Source: Propionicimonas paludicola (GTDB lineage: Bacteria; Actinomycetota; Actinomycetes; Propionibacteriales; Propionibacteriaceae). From it: DNA of 64,000 nucleotides. The notes beneath the pieces were generated by a model. It saw nothing but the letters and a program-made list of their open reading frames with translations, made no database searches and was not told where the DNA came from. Shown piece by piece: positions 6,563 to 15,687 of the stretch; within the stretch, counting starts at the first letter, position 1; each line of letters begins with the position of its first letter. Position numbers and translations under genes: made by a program. The DNA lies in NCBI RefSeq assembly GCF_002563675.1, contig NZ_PDJC01000001.1:496001-560000 (forward strand), written 5' to 3'.

Positions 6563-8589
6563 TGACCACTCGTGCCACTGAGCTGCCCCTGCTCGAGGCG
6601 CCGCTGATCGGCGCCAAGGCCTGCTGCGCCCCCGCGGACAACGGCTCGGCCGGACCGTCCGCGCCGATGGTCGCCCTGGCCGGCGTCCCGAACACCGGAA
6701 AGTCGACCCTGTTCAACGCGCTGACTGGTGCCCGGGTGACCATGGGGAACTGGCCGGGCACCACCGTCGAGGTGGCCCGCGGCGTCTGGAAGACCAACCG
6801 CCAGGAGGCGGCTTGCGACTGCGACGATTGTGAGTGCGGGCCGGAGGACGGACGGCTGGATCTGACCCTGATCGACCTGCCCGGTGCCTACTCCCTGGAT
6901 CCGCAGTCTCCGGACGAGGCGCTGACCCGCGATCTGCTGCTGGCCGGCCCGGTGGAGGATCGTCCCGATCTCACTGTGGTGGCCTGCGACGCCTCGCGGC
7001 TGGCCGCCTGCCTGTACCTGGTGGCGCAGCTGCGCGAGAACGCTGTGCCGGTGGTCGTGGCCTTGACCATGCTGGACGTGGCCGGCAAGCGGGACACCGA
7101 ACTCGACCTTCCGGCGCTGAGCCGGCGGCTCGGCTGCCCGGTGGTCGCCATCGACCCGCGCCGCCGGTCCGGCCTGGACGCCCTGGCCACCACTGTTCGG
7201 GAGAACCTCGGCCGACCGGCCGCGCCGGCTCGTCCGGTACCCGCCGATGCGGACTGGTTGGTCCTCGACGACGACCGGTTCACCTGGATCGCGCAGGCCA
7301 TCGAGGACGGCGTCTCCGGCTCCGGAGGCAGCCTGCGAACCGTCTCCGACAAGGTGGATCGCTGGGTCACTGCACCGGTGGTCGGCCCGCTGATCTTCCT
7401 GGGTGTGATGTGGCTGCTGTTCCAGCTGACCACCACTCTCGCCGCTCCGCTGCAGGACTTCCTGGGCGGCCTGGTCTCCGGCCCGATCACTGACGGGGCG
7501 ACCTGGGCACTGACCGCCATGGGGCTGTCCGGCACCTGGGTCGAGGGGCTGATTGTGGACGGCCTGATCGCCGGCGTCGGCATGCTGCTCACCTTCGTCC
7601 CGCTGATGGCGTTGATGTTCGTGGCGCTGGCCGTGCTGGAGGACTCCGGCTACTTGGCGCGGGCCGCGGTGGTCACCGACCGGCTGATGCGCACCATCGG
7701 GCTGCCTGGGCGTGCCTTCCTGCCCCTGATCGTCGGCTACGGCTGCAATGTGCCCGCGATCAGCGGCACCCGGATCCTGCCCAACGCCAAGCACCGGCTG
7801 CTGACGGCGCTGCTGGTGCCGTTCACCTCGTGCACGGCGCGGCTCACTGTCTTCGTGATGATGGGGGCGGTCTTCTTCGGCCCCTACGCCGGCACTGCAG
7901 TCTTCGGGATGTACCTGGCGTCCATCCTGATCATCATCGGGGTCGGCCTGGCGCTGCGCGGCACGCTGTGGCGCGGCGAGCCGATCGAGCCGCTGGTCAT
8001 CGATCTTCCCGCCTACCAGGTCCCCACTCTGCGGCTGACCGCGTCGGTCACCTGGACCCGGCTGAAGGGCTTCCTGCAAACGGCCTCGGGGATCATCGTG
8101 GTCACCGTGGCTGCGGTCTGGCTGCTCCAGTCAATCCCGGTGCACGCCGGGGAGAACTTCGGCGAGGTTCCGGTCGAGGACTCGGTGTACGGCGCGGTGT
8201 CGTCCGCCGTGGCTCCAGTGTTCGCCCCGGCCGGCTTCGGCAGTTGGCAGAGCTCGTCCACCCTGATCGTCGGCTTCGTGGCCAAGGAAGCGGTGATCTC
8301 GTCCTGGGCGCAGACCTACGCGGTGGCCGAGCCGGACGATTCGGCTACCCCCGGTGACCTCGGTTCGGCGGTGCTGGCCACCTTCACCGAGTCCTCTGGT
8401 GGGCATCCGATCCCGGCCGCGCTGGCCTTCATGATCTTCCTGATGGCGTACACGCCCTGCGTGGCCACGCTGGCCGCACAATGGCGTGAAATCGGTCCAC
8501 GCTGGACCTTGTTCGGAGTGGCCATGCAGTTGGTGGTCGCCTGGACTCTGGCGGTGGCCACCTTCCAGATCGGCAGGTTGTTCTGGTGA
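6562..8589 (+). CDS. feoB: Ferrous iron transporter FeoB
   Basis: 675-residue membrane GTPase importing Fe(II). G1 is GVPNTGKST (41-49), G2 lies around GNWPGTTVE (62-70), G3 is DLPG (about 105-108), and G4 is TMLD (about 169-172) rather than the common NxxD. A cytosolic helical region follows, then two Gate-type membrane halves with GYGCNVPAISGTR and FTSCTARL motifs, about 8 membrane spans. Odd: a Cys-rich insertion with Cys 85, 87, 90 and 92 lies between G2 and G3, and a CC pair sits at 21-22. It overlaps the FeoC-like gene by 4 nt (GTGA). Confidence 0.95.
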   Translation: MTTRATELPLLEAPLIGAKACCAPADNGSAGPSAPMVALAGVPNTGKSTLFNALTGARVTMGNWPGTTVEVARGVWKTNRQEAACDCDDCECGPEDGRLDLTLIDLPGAYSLDPQSPDEALTRDLLLAGPVEDRPDLTVVACDASRLAACLYLVAQLRENAVPVVVALTMLDVAGKRDTELDLPALSRRLGCPVVAIDPRRRSGLDALATTVRENLGRPAAPARPVPADADWLVLDDDRFTWIAQAIEDGVSGSGGSLRTVSDKVDRWVTAPVVGPLIFLGVMWLLFQLTTTLAAPLQDFLGGLVSGPITDGATWALTAMGLSGTWVEGLIVDGLIAGVGMLLTFVPLMALMFVALAVLEDSGYLARAAVVTDRLMRTIGLPGRAFLPLIVGYGCNVPAISGTRILPNAKHRLLTALLVPFTSCTARLTVFVMMGAVFFGPYAGTAVFGMYLASILIIIGVGLALRGTLWRGEPIEPLVIDLPAYQVPTLRLTASVTWTRLKGFLQTASGIIVVTVAAVWLLQSIPVHAGENFGEVPVEDSVYGAVSSAVAPVFAPAGFGSWQSSSTLIVGFVAKEAVISSWAQTYAVAEPDDSATPGDLGSAVLATFTESSGGHPIPAALAFMIFLMAYTPCVATLAAQWREIGPRWTLFGVAMQLVVAWTLAVATFQIGRLFW

Positions 8590-8837
8590 GCGGGCCACTG
8601 AGCGCAGTCATGGCCGAGGTCGCGGCCGGTACCTCTTCGGTGCCCGAAATGGCTCGCCACCAGGGGTTGGACGAGGCCGTGGTGCGCGCCGCGCTGGATC
8701 ACCTGGTCCGGGCCGGTCGGATCACCCGTGCCGCGCTCGGCTCCGAGTGTGGACCCGAAGGCTGCTCGAGCTGTCCGTTGGTCGACGGCTGTGGCGCAGC
8801 CGGGCCACGGCTGATTTCACTCACCCTGGCGCGCTGA
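8586..8837 (+). CDS. feoC: FeoC-like winged-helix protein with Cys cluster
   Basis: 83 residues. Residues 1-50 form a winged helix (MSGPLSAVMAEVAAG through HLVRAGRITRAALG), then Cys 55, 60, 63 and 69 (ECGPEGCSSCPLVDGC), a pattern able to hold a Fe-S cluster or zinc as in FeoC proteins. GTG start overlaps the feoB stop (GTGA). Expected role: small regulator or stabiliser of FeoB. The assignment rests on operon position, size and the wHTH plus four-Cys layout. Confidence 0.75.
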   Translation: MSGPLSAVMAEVAAGTSSVPEMARHQGLDEAVVRAALDHLVRAGRITRAALGSECGPEGCSSCPLVDGCGAAGPRLISLTLAR

Positions 8838-8845
8838 GCGCCGGC

Positions 8846-9007
8846 TCACCAGATTCCGGGCGGCCGCCGCCGATCCAGTGGCGGCTCGGACGGGGTGGCC
8901 GTCCCGGTCAGCCGCTGCCAGCCCTTCTCCAGGCCGCGCCGGGCGTCGTCCATGGCGCGCAGGCCGCGTAGAACCAGCTTGGTGACATCGATCGGCGGCT
9001 GGCTCAT
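8846..9007 (-). CDS. Small hypothetical protein (53 aa)
   Basis: A short minus-strand frame, MSQPPIDVTKLVLRGLRAMD and on to RRRPPGIW, convergent with feoC. An AGGAAG ribosome-site-like sequence lies about 9 nt before the ATG. The predicted helix (DVTKLVLRGLRAMDDARRGL) and the Pro/Arg tail look like a genuine short protein and not shadow coding, but no family is recognised. Its start is divergent from the murI promoter. Confidence 0.45.
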   Translation of the reverse strand: MSQPPIDVTKLVLRGLRAMDDARRGLEKGWQRLTGTATPSEPPLDRRRPPGIW

Positions 9008-9084
9008 CGGTTCGGGCTTCCTGTCTGGGCACTGCGGTTGCGGTGATTGGTAACCAGTCTGCCCCCGTCCTAGAGTCGGTGCAC

Positions 9085-9888
9085 GTGACGACAACCGATG
9101 CGCCGATCGGGGTCTTCGACTCCGGCTTCGGCGGCTTGACCGTGGCGCGGGCGCTGCGCGACCAGCTGCCCGGCGAGGACATGGTCTATCTGGGTGACAC
9201 GGCCCGGGCCCCGTACGGCACCAAGAGCCTGGGCGAGGTCCGTGAGTACGCACTGGAGTGCCTGGACTATCTGGCCGGGACCGGGGTGAAGGCGCTGGTG
9301 ATCGCCTGCAACTCGGCGTCGTCCGCCGTGCTGCGCGATGCCAGGGAGCGTTACGACATCCCGGTGATCGATGTGATCCTGCCGGCCGCGCGCCGGGCCG
9401 TCCGGGCCTCTCGGAGCGGGCGGATCGGGCTGATCTGCACCGAGGCCACCGCGCATTCGGGCAGCTATGACGACGCCCTGGCCGCCGTCCCCGATGTGGA
9501 GCTGGTGACGGCACCCTGTCCGCTGTTCGTGGAGTTCGTCGAGGCCGGGGTGACCGGTGGCGCCGAGTTGATGGACGCGGCCCGCGGCTACCTGTTGCCG
9601 CTGCGCGAGGCTGGCATCGACACTCTGATCCTGGGCTGCACGCATTACCCGCTGCTGTCCGGTGTCATCTCATATGTGATGGGGGACGAGGTCAGTCTGG
9701 TCTCCTCGGCCGACGAGTGCGCCAAGGAGGTTTACGCCACCTTGCTGGACACCGGACGGCTGCGTACCGAGCCGCGGGAGGCTCACCTGCGGTTCCTGAC
9801 CACCGGCAGCCCGGAGCTGTTCGCCGGGATCGGCCGCCGGCTGATGGGTGGCTTCGTCGAGCAGGTGGAGCAGGTCTACACGGTCTGA
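9085..9888 (+). CDS. murI: Glutamate racemase
   Basis: 267 residues; converts L- to D-glutamate for peptidoglycan. Motifs: IGVFDSGFGGLTVARAL near the N-terminus, catalytic Cys 75 in ACNSAS and Cys 185 in GCTHYPL, the two acid/base thiols. The frame is open upstream to 9043, but TTGGTA (9047-9052), an 18-nt spacer and TAGAGT (9071-9076) form a promoter whose start point would fall at the GTG at 9085, so that leaderless start is chosen over GTG 9079. Confidence 0.93.
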   Translation: MTTTDAPIGVFDSGFGGLTVARALRDQLPGEDMVYLGDTARAPYGTKSLGEVREYALECLDYLAGTGVKALVIACNSASSAVLRDARERYDIPVIDVILPAARRAVRASRSGRIGLICTEATAHSGSYDDALAAVPDVELVTAPCPLFVEFVEAGVTGGAELMDAARGYLLPLREAGIDTLILGCTHYPLLSGVISYVMGDEVSLVSSADECAKEVYATLLDTGRLRTEPREAHLRFLTTGSPELFAGIGRRLMGGFVEQVEQVYTV

Positions 9889-9931
9889 CCTCCCGGACGC
9901 CGAGCCGCACCGTCCGCCCTGCGCAGCGGGC

Positions 9932-10108
9932 CTATCGTCCGAAGATGCCGAACTTGCCCTTGGGCTTTGCCGCGGAGAGCTCGGCGTCGCTGTGCTGGCC
10001 GCCGCACCACTGGCTGGCTGGGACCATGGCCTTGACCTGGGCTACGTGCTGGCCACAGCCGGACCAGGTGGTCTTGCCGCAAACCCTGCAGGTGACCGGA
10101 CTACACAT
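9932..10108 (-). CDS. Small Cys-rich conserved protein (58 aa)
   Basis: MCSPVTCRVCGKTTWSGCGQ followed by HVAQVKAMVPASQWCGGQ and a KPKGKFGIFGR tail. The pattern C-x4-C-x2-C-x7-C plus His is a small zinc-ribbon-like fold; similar short proteins of this form are widespread and of unknown function (recalled, not searched). The ATG at 10108 follows a GAGGAG site at about 10 nt. A longer frame to 10147 lacks such a site. Confidence 0.75.
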   Translation of the reverse strand: MCSPVTCRVCGKTTWSGCGQHVAQVKAMVPASQWCGGQHSDAELSAAKPKGKFGIFGR

Positions 10109-10243
10109 TTCGCACTCACTCCTCGTTTGATTGGATGTGACGAGCATACCCCAGGGGGTATGCGACCTGGCAACCCCGCGTTGTCGAGAGAATACCTAGA
10201 GCCGGTATCCGGTGGTGTCCGGAGCCCTCGCTAGGCTGATGCC

Positions 10244-10969
10244 ATGCCTGCAACCAGAGCCGATGGACGTTCAGCCGACCAACTTCGAGAGGTCCGGATC
10301 ACCCGGAACTGGCTCGATCACGCGGAGGGCTCGGTGCTGGTCGAGTTCGGGGCCACGCGGGTCCTGGTGGCCGCCTCGGTGACCGAGGGCGTCCCGCGTT
10401 GGCGCAAGGGCAGCGGCCTGGGCTGGGTCACCGCCGAGTACGCCATGCTGCCCCGAGCCACTCACTCCCGTAGCGACCGCGAGTCGGTCAAGGGCCGGAT
10501 CGGTGGCCGCACCCACGAGATCAGCCGGTTGGTGGGACGCAGCCTGCGCGCCGTCATCGACTACAAGGCCCTTGGCGAGAACACCATCGTCTTGGACTGT
10601 GACGTCCTGCAAGCCGACGGCGGCACCCGGACCGCCTCGATCACCGGCGCCTACGTGGCGCTGGCCGATGCGGTCTCCTGGCTGCGAGCCCGTGGCTCGC
10701 TGGCCGGCGAGCCGTTGATCGGCTCGGTGGCGGCCATCTCGGTGGGAGTGATCGACGGCGAAGTGCGCCTGGATCTGCCCTACGAGGAGGACTCCCGGGC
10801 CGAAGTCGATCTGAACGTGGTGGCCACCGGCACCGGCGAGCTGATCGAGGTGCAGGGCACCGCCGAAGGCAAGCCGTTCAGCCGCGACGTGCTCAACCAG
10901 CTGCTCGACCTCGGCTTGGCCGGGTGCGCCGACCTGACCCGGCTCCAGCAGGAGGCACTGGCTCGATGA
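10244..10969 (+). CDS. rph: Ribonuclease PH
   Basis: 241 residues. Phosphorolytic 3'-to-5' exoribonuclease that trims tRNA 3' ends. Motifs: [23 protein letters not shown] (residues 27 on), [20 protein letters not shown] (phosphate-binding loop) and [26 protein letters not shown] lies 6 nt before the ATG with no ribosome site, so the mRNA is probably leaderless. The stop overlaps rdgB (ATGA), the standard actinobacterial rph-rdgB pair. Confidence 0.95.
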   Translation: MPATRADGRSADQLREVRITRNWLDHAEGSVLVEFGATRVLVAASVTEGVPRWRKGSGLGWVTAEYAMLPRATHSRSDRESVKGRIGGRTHEISRLVGRSLRAVIDYKALGENTIVLDCDVLQADGGTRTASITGAYVALADAVSWLRARGSLAGEPLIGSVAAISVGVIDGEVRLDLPYEEDSRAEVDLNVVATGTGELIEVQGTAEGKPFSRDVLNQLLDLGLAGCADLTRLQQEALAR

Positions 10970-11577
10970 GCATCGTCGTCGTCGCCACCCACAACGCCAA
11001 GAAGGCCGCCGAGCTGCATCGGGTGCTGGCCGCGGCCGGCATCGACGCCGAGGTCAAGGGTCTGGACGAGCTGCCGGCCTACCCGGAGCCGGCCGAGACC
11101 GAGCGCACCTTCGAGGGCAATGCGCTGATCAAGGCTCGGGCTGCGGTGGCGGCCACCGGGCAGATCGCGGTGGCCGATGACTCGGGGATCGCGGTCGATC
11201 TGCTCAACGGGATGCCGGGCGTCCGTTCGGCCCGCTGGTCCGGGCCGAACGCTACCGACAAGGCCAATCTCGACCTGCTGATCGCCCAGTTGACCGACAC
11301 CGAGGAGGCCGATCGCACCGCGCAGTTCGTCTGCGCCATGGCCCTGGTCACCCCGGACGGCACCGAACACCTGGTCCGCGGCGTGATGCCCGGCCACCTG
11401 GTGCTCGTCCCGCGGGGCAGCAACGGCTTCGGCTACGACCCGATCTTCGTTGCCGACGGCAACACCGTCACCAATGCCGAGCTCAGCCCGGCCGAGAAGG
11501 ACGCCATCAGCCACCGCGGCCAGGCCGTCCGCGCGATCGTCCCGCTGTTGCGAGAAGTGTTGGAGGCCGGATCATGA
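10966..11577 (+). CDS. rdgB: RdgB/HAM1 dITP/XTP pyrophosphatase
   Basis: 203 residues. Removes non-canonical purine triphosphates from the nucleotide pool. Shows the family start [50 protein letters not shown] and the C-terminal GFGYDPIF and SHRGQAVRA motifs. ATG overlaps the rph stop and its own stop overlaps thyA, so rph-rdgB-thyA are translated as a coupled unit. Confidence 0.95.
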   Translation: MSIVVVATHNAKKAAELHRVLAAAGIDAEVKGLDELPAYPEPAETERTFEGNALIKARAAVAATGQIAVADDSGIAVDLLNGMPGVRSARWSGPNATDKANLDLLIAQLTDTEEADRTAQFVCAMALVTPDGTEHLVRGVMPGHLVLVPRGSNGFGYDPIFVADGNTVTNAELSPAEKDAISHRGQAVRAIVPLLREVLEAGS

Positions 11578-12368
11578 AGCAGTACCTCGACCTGATGCAG
11601 CGCGTCCTCGACGAGGGGGTGGCCAAGACCGACCGCACCGGCACCGGCACGATCAGCGTCTTCGGCCACCAGATGCGCTTCGACCTGGCCGAGGGCTTCC
11701 CGCTGCTGACCACCAAGAAGCTGCACACTCGCAGCATCTTCGGTGAGCTGTTGTGGTTCCTGCGCGGTTCGACCAACGTCGCCTGGCTGCACGAGAACAA
11801 CATCTCGATCTGGGACGAGTGGGCCGACCCGGACGGTGAACTGGGCCCGATCTACGGCTACCAGTGGCGCTCCTGGCCGACTCCGGACGGCGGCCACGTC
11901 GACCAGATCAAGGCGGTCATCGAGTCGATCCGGACCAACCCGGACAGCCGCCGGCACATCGTCAGCGCCTGGAATGTCGGCCAACTGTCGGAGATGGCGC
12001 TGCCGCCCTGCCACGCCTTCTTCCAGTTCTATGTGGCCGACGGGAAGCTCTCCTGCCAGCTCTACCAGCGCTCTGCGGACGTCTTCCTGGGGGTGCCGTT
12101 CAACATCGCCTCCTACGCGCTGCTGACCCATCTGATCGCCCAGCTCACCGGGCTGGAGGTCGGCGAGTTCGTCCACACGCTCGGCGACACCCACCTCTAC
12201 CTGAACCACCTCGACCAGGCCCGGTTGCAGCTGAGCCGCGAGCCCCGGCCGCTGCCCACCCTGGTGCTCAACCCGGCCATCCGCGACATCGATTCGATCG
12301 AGCTGAGCGACATCGAGGTGGTCGGCTACGACCCGCACCCGGGGATCAAGGCTCCGATTTCGGTCTGA
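11574..12368 (+). CDS. thyA: Thymidylate synthase
   Basis: 264 residues, same length as the E. coli enzyme. Methylates dUMP to dTMP using methylene-tetrahydrofolate. Catalytic Cys 146 lies in [46 protein letters not shown] and the C-terminal [10 protein letters not shown] are family hallmarks. ATGA overlap with rdgB; folA follows, which regenerates the dihydrofolate made here. Confidence 0.97.
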   Translation: MKQYLDLMQRVLDEGVAKTDRTGTGTISVFGHQMRFDLAEGFPLLTTKKLHTRSIFGELLWFLRGSTNVAWLHENNISIWDEWADPDGELGPIYGYQWRSWPTPDGGHVDQIKAVIESIRTNPDSRRHIVSAWNVGQLSEMALPPCHAFFQFYVADGKLSCQLYQRSADVFLGVPFNIASYALLTHLIAQLTGLEVGEFVHTLGDTHLYLNHLDQARLQLSREPRPLPTLVLNPAIRDIDSIELSDIEVVGYDPHPGIKAPISV

Positions 12369-12387
12369 CGTGGCCTACCATCGCAGC

Positions 12388-12879
12388 GTGCAGCTCATTG
12401 GGATCGCGATCGTCGGCGCCAACGGCGTGATCGGAGACGGCGCACACCAGCCGTTCGAGATCCCCGAGGACTGGGCCCGGTTCAAGCGGGTCACCAGTGG
12501 GCACCCGCTGATCATGGGCCGACGCACCCATGAGGCGATCGCTCGTTGGCTGCCGCATCGCACCACGATCGTGGTGACCACTCGTCCGGAGTCGGTCGAG
12601 CTTCCCGACGGCGAACGGGCCCGGGGGATGGCGGTCTCCGGGGTGGACGAGGCCATCGACGCGGCCCTGCGCCTGGACCGCGTGGTCTATGTGGCCGGTG
12701 GCGGAACGATCTATCGCCAGGCCTGGGATCGGCTGACCAATCTCGACCTGACCGAGGTGCACGCCACGGCGCCGGGGACGGTCTTCTTCCCCCAGATCGA
12801 TCCTGCACAGTGGCTCGAGGTGTCGCGGGAGCCGCACGACGGCTTCGACTTCGTCGGCTATCGACGCATCAGCAGCTGA
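12388..12879 (+). CDS. folA: Dihydrofolate reductase
   Basis: 163 residues, MQLIGIAIVGANGVIGDGAH (first codon GTG). PLIMGRRTHEAIARWLPHRTTIVVTTRP and VYVAGGGTIYRQAW are the NADPH-binding motifs. Reduces dihydrofolate for thyA next door. An in-frame GTG at 12370 exists, but TACCAT (12376-12381) sits 6 nt before GTG 12388 and would give a leaderless start there, which also matches the family N-terminus. Confidence 0.93.
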   Translation: MQLIGIAIVGANGVIGDGAHQPFEIPEDWARFKRVTSGHPLIMGRRTHEAIARWLPHRTTIVVTTRPESVELPDGERARGMAVSGVDEAIDAALRLDRVVYVAGGGTIYRQAWDRLTNLDLTEVHATAPGTVFFPQIDPAQWLEVSREPHDGFDFVGYRRISS

Positions 12880-12889
12880 TCGGCCTCAG

Positions 12890-14221
12890 ATGCGCGCCAC
12901 TGCGAGCATCCTGCATCTCGACCTGGATGCCTTCTTCGCCGCTGTCGAGCAGCGAGACAAGCCGTCGCTGCGCGGCAAGCCGGTGATCGTCGGCGGGCTC
13001 GGCCTGCGCGGCGTGGTCTCCACCGCCTCCTACGAGGCCCGCACCTTCGGGGTGGGCTCGGCCATGGCCATGTCCGAAGCCCGGCGGCGCTGCCCGCATG
13101 CGGCCTTCCTGTCCGGACGCTTCGACGCCTACCGGAAGACCTCGGCCATCGTGATGCGGCTGCTGGGTGAGCTGTCGCCGCTGGTCGAGCCGCTCAGCCT
13201 GGACGAGGCCTTCGTCGATCTGGCCGCGGTGGAGCGTCCGCTGGACGGCCCGGCGCTGCTCGACCTGGCCGCCGACCTGCGCGCCCGGCTCACCGAACAG
13301 ACCGGCGGCCTGACCGCCTCGGTCGGCCTGGGCAGTTCGAAGTTCATGGCGAAGGTGGCCAGCGAACTGGCCAAGCCGAACGGCATCCGGCTGGTCAGCC
13401 CGGGCACCGAGGTCGAGACCATCGCCGCGTTGCCGGCTCGGGCCATCCCCGGAGTCGGGCCGGCCACCATGGAGCGGCTCTCCCGGCTGGGCGTGGTCAC
13501 GGTGGCCGATCTGCAGCAACTCAGTCCGGCCGAGCTGGTCCGCGAGCTCGGCAAGTCGTCGGGCGAGCACCTGCACCGGCTGTCCTGGGCCGACGACGAT
13601 CGTCCGGTCGAGCCGGAGCGAGAGACCAAGTCGATCTCGGTGGAGGACACCTTCGAACACGACATCGCCGACCCGGCGCTGCTCGCCGGGATCGCCGAGC
13701 GGCACGCGGAGCAGGTAGTGAATCGCCTGGTCAAAGCCGAGTTGTTCGCCCGGACCGTGACCGTGAAGGTGCGCTGGCCAGACTTCTCGTCGGTCAGCCG
13801 CTCCCGGACCCTGAACGGCGCCACCGACCGGGTGGCCGTGGTGGCCCAGATCGCCAAGGAGTTGCTGGACGGACTGGAGGTCAGCCAGGGCGTCCGGCTG
13901 CTCGGGGTGGGGGTGTCCGGCTTGGTCCAGGTGGCGCAGGAGCCGCTCTTCGAACTGGAGGCCACCCAGGTCGGACGCGTCCTGGAGGAGACCGAGCTGC
14001 CGGTGCCCAGCCGCGGCGCGGGCTGGCCGGCCGGGGCGGATGTCTATCACGAGCAGTACGGGCCGGGCTGGATCTGGGGATCGGGCCTGGGTCGGGTGAC
14101 CGTCCGCTTCGAGACGGCGGCCACCGGGCCGGGGCCGGTGCGGACCTTCGCGGCTGACGATCCGGCCCTGTCCAGGGCGCTGCCGGCCGCAGAGCCGGAG
14201 CCTGCTTCCGAGCCGGCCTAG
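12890..14221 (+). CDS. dinB: DNA polymerase IV (Y-family)
   Basis: 443 residues. Translesion polymerase: catalytic carboxylates in ILHLDLDAFFAAVEQ and SLDEAFVDL; YEARTFGVGSAMAMSEARRR finger region; helix-hairpin-helix around ALPARAIPGVGPATMERLSRLGV. A likely sliding-clamp motif QEPLF occurs near residue 350, inside and not at the end. A Glu/Pro-rich tail follows. It lies 10 nt after folA and its stop overlaps by 4 nt the convergent gene downstream. Confidence 0.94.
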   Translation: MRATASILHLDLDAFFAAVEQRDKPSLRGKPVIVGGLGLRGVVSTASYEARTFGVGSAMAMSEARRRCPHAAFLSGRFDAYRKTSAIVMRLLGELSPLVEPLSLDEAFVDLAAVERPLDGPALLDLAADLRARLTEQTGGLTASVGLGSSKFMAKVASELAKPNGIRLVSPGTEVETIAALPARAIPGVGPATMERLSRLGVVTVADLQQLSPAELVRELGKSSGEHLHRLSWADDDRPVEPERETKSISVEDTFEHDIADPALLAGIAERHAEQVVNRLVKAELFARTVTVKVRWPDFSSVSRSRTLNGATDRVAVVAQIAKELLDGLEVSQGVRLLGVGVSGLVQVAQEPLFELEATQVGRVLEETELPVPSRGAGWPAGADVYHEQYGPGWIWGSGLGRVTVRFETAATGPGPVRTFAADDPALSRALPAAEPEPASEPA

Positions 14222-15390
14222 CTGGCGATCAGGCCGTGTGGGTAGGCCGGACGGCGTCCCTGGAACGAGAGGATGTTCGGGTTCTGGACCACGCCGTCGC
14301 GGATCTCGATGGCCCGGGTGATGGTGTTGTCGGCCGCCCAGGCGTCCGGCCCACCCAGCACGACGTCCAGGAAGGGCAGCAGTGCGCTGCTGTTCTCCAG
14401 GGTGGCCGAGGCCCACAGGTGGGACGGGCTGTGGTCGACCGCGTAGTAGGCGATCCCGTTGCCGACCCGGATGATCGGCTCCTCGAAAGTGGTCGGCTCG
14501 GCCCAACTGAAGCCCATCCCGGTGTCGCAGGACACGTCGATGATCAGCGTGTGCGGGGCCAAGGCCGGCAGATCGTCCTCGGTGAGGAAGATCATCGGCG
14601 AGCTCGGATCCTGCAGCGAGCAGTTCACGATGATGTCGTGGCCGGCCAGGAAGGCCGCCATCGGCTCCGGATCGCCGTTGTCGAGAGCGTCGTCGGGTCC
14701 GGTGAGCCCGAAGTCGTTGTCGAAGTGGACGATCCGCGCCGAATGGATCGGTGCGGCCACGGCCTCGACGCCGCGGCGGGTCAGCACGTCGACGTCGTTG
14801 ATGCCGAGCCCGTTGAGGGCGGTCACGGCGCCGCGGGCGGTGGCCCCGAAGCCGATCACCACAGCGTTCAGCCGGCGTCCGTAGTGGCCGTCGGTGCCGG
14901 TCAACTGCAGGGCGTGCAGCACCGAGCTGTAGCCGGCCAGTTCGTTGTTCTTGTGGAACACGTGCAGCGAGAACGAGCCGTCGGCGTTCCAGTGGTTCAT
15001 TGCCTCGAAAGCGATCAGGGTGAGTCGCTTGTCGATGGCCAGCTGGGTCAGCTCGGCGTCCTGGACGCAGTGCGGCCATCCCCAGAAGACCTGGCCCGGG
15101 CGCAGCTCGGCGATGTCGTCGAGCACCGGCTTGGGCTGCAGGATCACGTCGCATCCGGCCACGATTTCGGCATGAGTGCCGAAGCCACCGACCCATTCGG
15201 CGAGCTCCGGATCGGTGAAACCGAAGTCGGCTCCGTAGTCGTGCTCCACGAAGACCCGCGGGCGCAGCTGCTCAGGGATCCTAGACAAATGCCGCGGATC
15301 GATGGCGAGCCGGCGCTCGTTCTCTTTGCGTGAGTGGCCCATCACTCCCAGCGTTAGGCCACCGGGATGCTTCCCTGCTCCAGTGTCCAT
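14218..15390 (-). CDS. Alanine dehydrogenase/PNT-family enzyme, N5-(carboxyethyl)ornithine synthase-like
   Basis: 390 residues. LGVMGHSRKENERRLAIDPR is the AlaDH/PNT N-terminal signature, and VVIGFGATARGAVTALNGLG is the NAD(P)-binding glycine loop. The gap FWGWPHCVQDAELTQLAIDK and VSCDTGMGFSWAEPT segments are more like N5-(carboxyethyl)ornithine synthase and saccharopine-dehydrogenase-like members than classic alanine dehydrogenase. A reductive amination of a keto acid is expected; substrate unknown. The open frame extends to 15579, over the tRNA-Leu region, so ATG 15390 is chosen; TAGCCT lies 8 nt upstream. Confidence 0.75.
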   Translation of the reverse strand: MDTGAGKHPGGLTLGVMGHSRKENERRLAIDPRHLSRIPEQLRPRVFVEHDYGADFGFTDPELAEWVGGFGTHAEIVAGCDVILQPKPVLDDIAELRPGQVFWGWPHCVQDAELTQLAIDKRLTLIAFEAMNHWNADGSFSLHVFHKNNELAGYSSVLHALQLTGTDGHYGRRLNAVVIGFGATARGAVTALNGLGINDVDVLTRRGVEAVAAPIHSARIVHFDNDFGLTGPDDALDNGDPEPMAAFLAGHDIIVNCSLQDPSSPMIFLTEDDLPALAPHTLIIDVSCDTGMGFSWAEPTTFEEPIIRVGNGIAYYAVDHSPSHLWASATLENSSALLPFLDVVLGGPDAWAADNTITRAIEIRDGVVQNPNILSFQGRRPAYPHGLIAS

Positions 15391-15512
15391 TACTCGCCAG
15401 GCTAGCCCGGGGCACCAAGCCGGGTCGCTGGCGGCCCCGCGGCCCAGCGGCCCAGCGGCCGGTGGCAGGTCGAGGTGGCGATATCTGATCAGTAGACTGC
15501 ACGGGGTCGCCG

Positions 15513-15594
15513 GCCGGAGTGGTGGAATTGGCAGACACGCAGGATTTAGGTTCCTGTGCCTTCGGGCGTGAGGGTTCAAGTCCCTTCTCCGGCA
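15513..15594 (+). tRNA. tRNA-Leu (anticodon UAG)
   Basis: Acceptor stem GCCGGAG pairs with CTCCGGC (15587-15593), discriminator A, CCA not encoded. The anticodon arm CAGGA-TTTAGGT-TCCTG gives anticodon TAG. A long variable arm (TGCCTTCGGGCG) and T-loop GGGTTCAAGTCCC mark a class II leucine tRNA. 82 nt. Confidence 0.95.
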
Positions 15595-15619
15595 CGTCGG
15601 GCCAGGCGCATAAGGGAAA

Positions 15620-15680
15620 CGTCAAGATCGGTTAGGAAGCCGTCAGGTTGTCCCAGTGGGCCTCCGGGGCCCGGCAGGCT
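15620..15680 (+). promoter_or_regulatory. kdp operon control region
   Basis: Two similar half-sites, CGTCAAGATC (15620) and CGTCAGGTTG (15641), lie exactly 21 nt apart, two helical turns, as direct repeats expected for an OmpR-type regulator such as KdpE. CAGGCT (15675-15680) is a possible -10, 7 nt before the kdpF GTG. A reverse copy of CGTCAAG occurs after kdpE near 23258-23266. Confidence 0.4.
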
Positions 15681-15687
15681 CGGTCTC

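Noticed and set aside
6397-8079. Long minus-strand frame opposite feoB
   Set aside because: Shadow frame of feoA/feoB; His/Gln/Arg-rich low complexity without recognisable domains.
12869-15196. 775-residue minus-strand frame across dinB and the AlaDH-like gene
   Set aside because: It is a GC-driven shadow of two real genes and its product is Arg/Gly/Pro low complexity.
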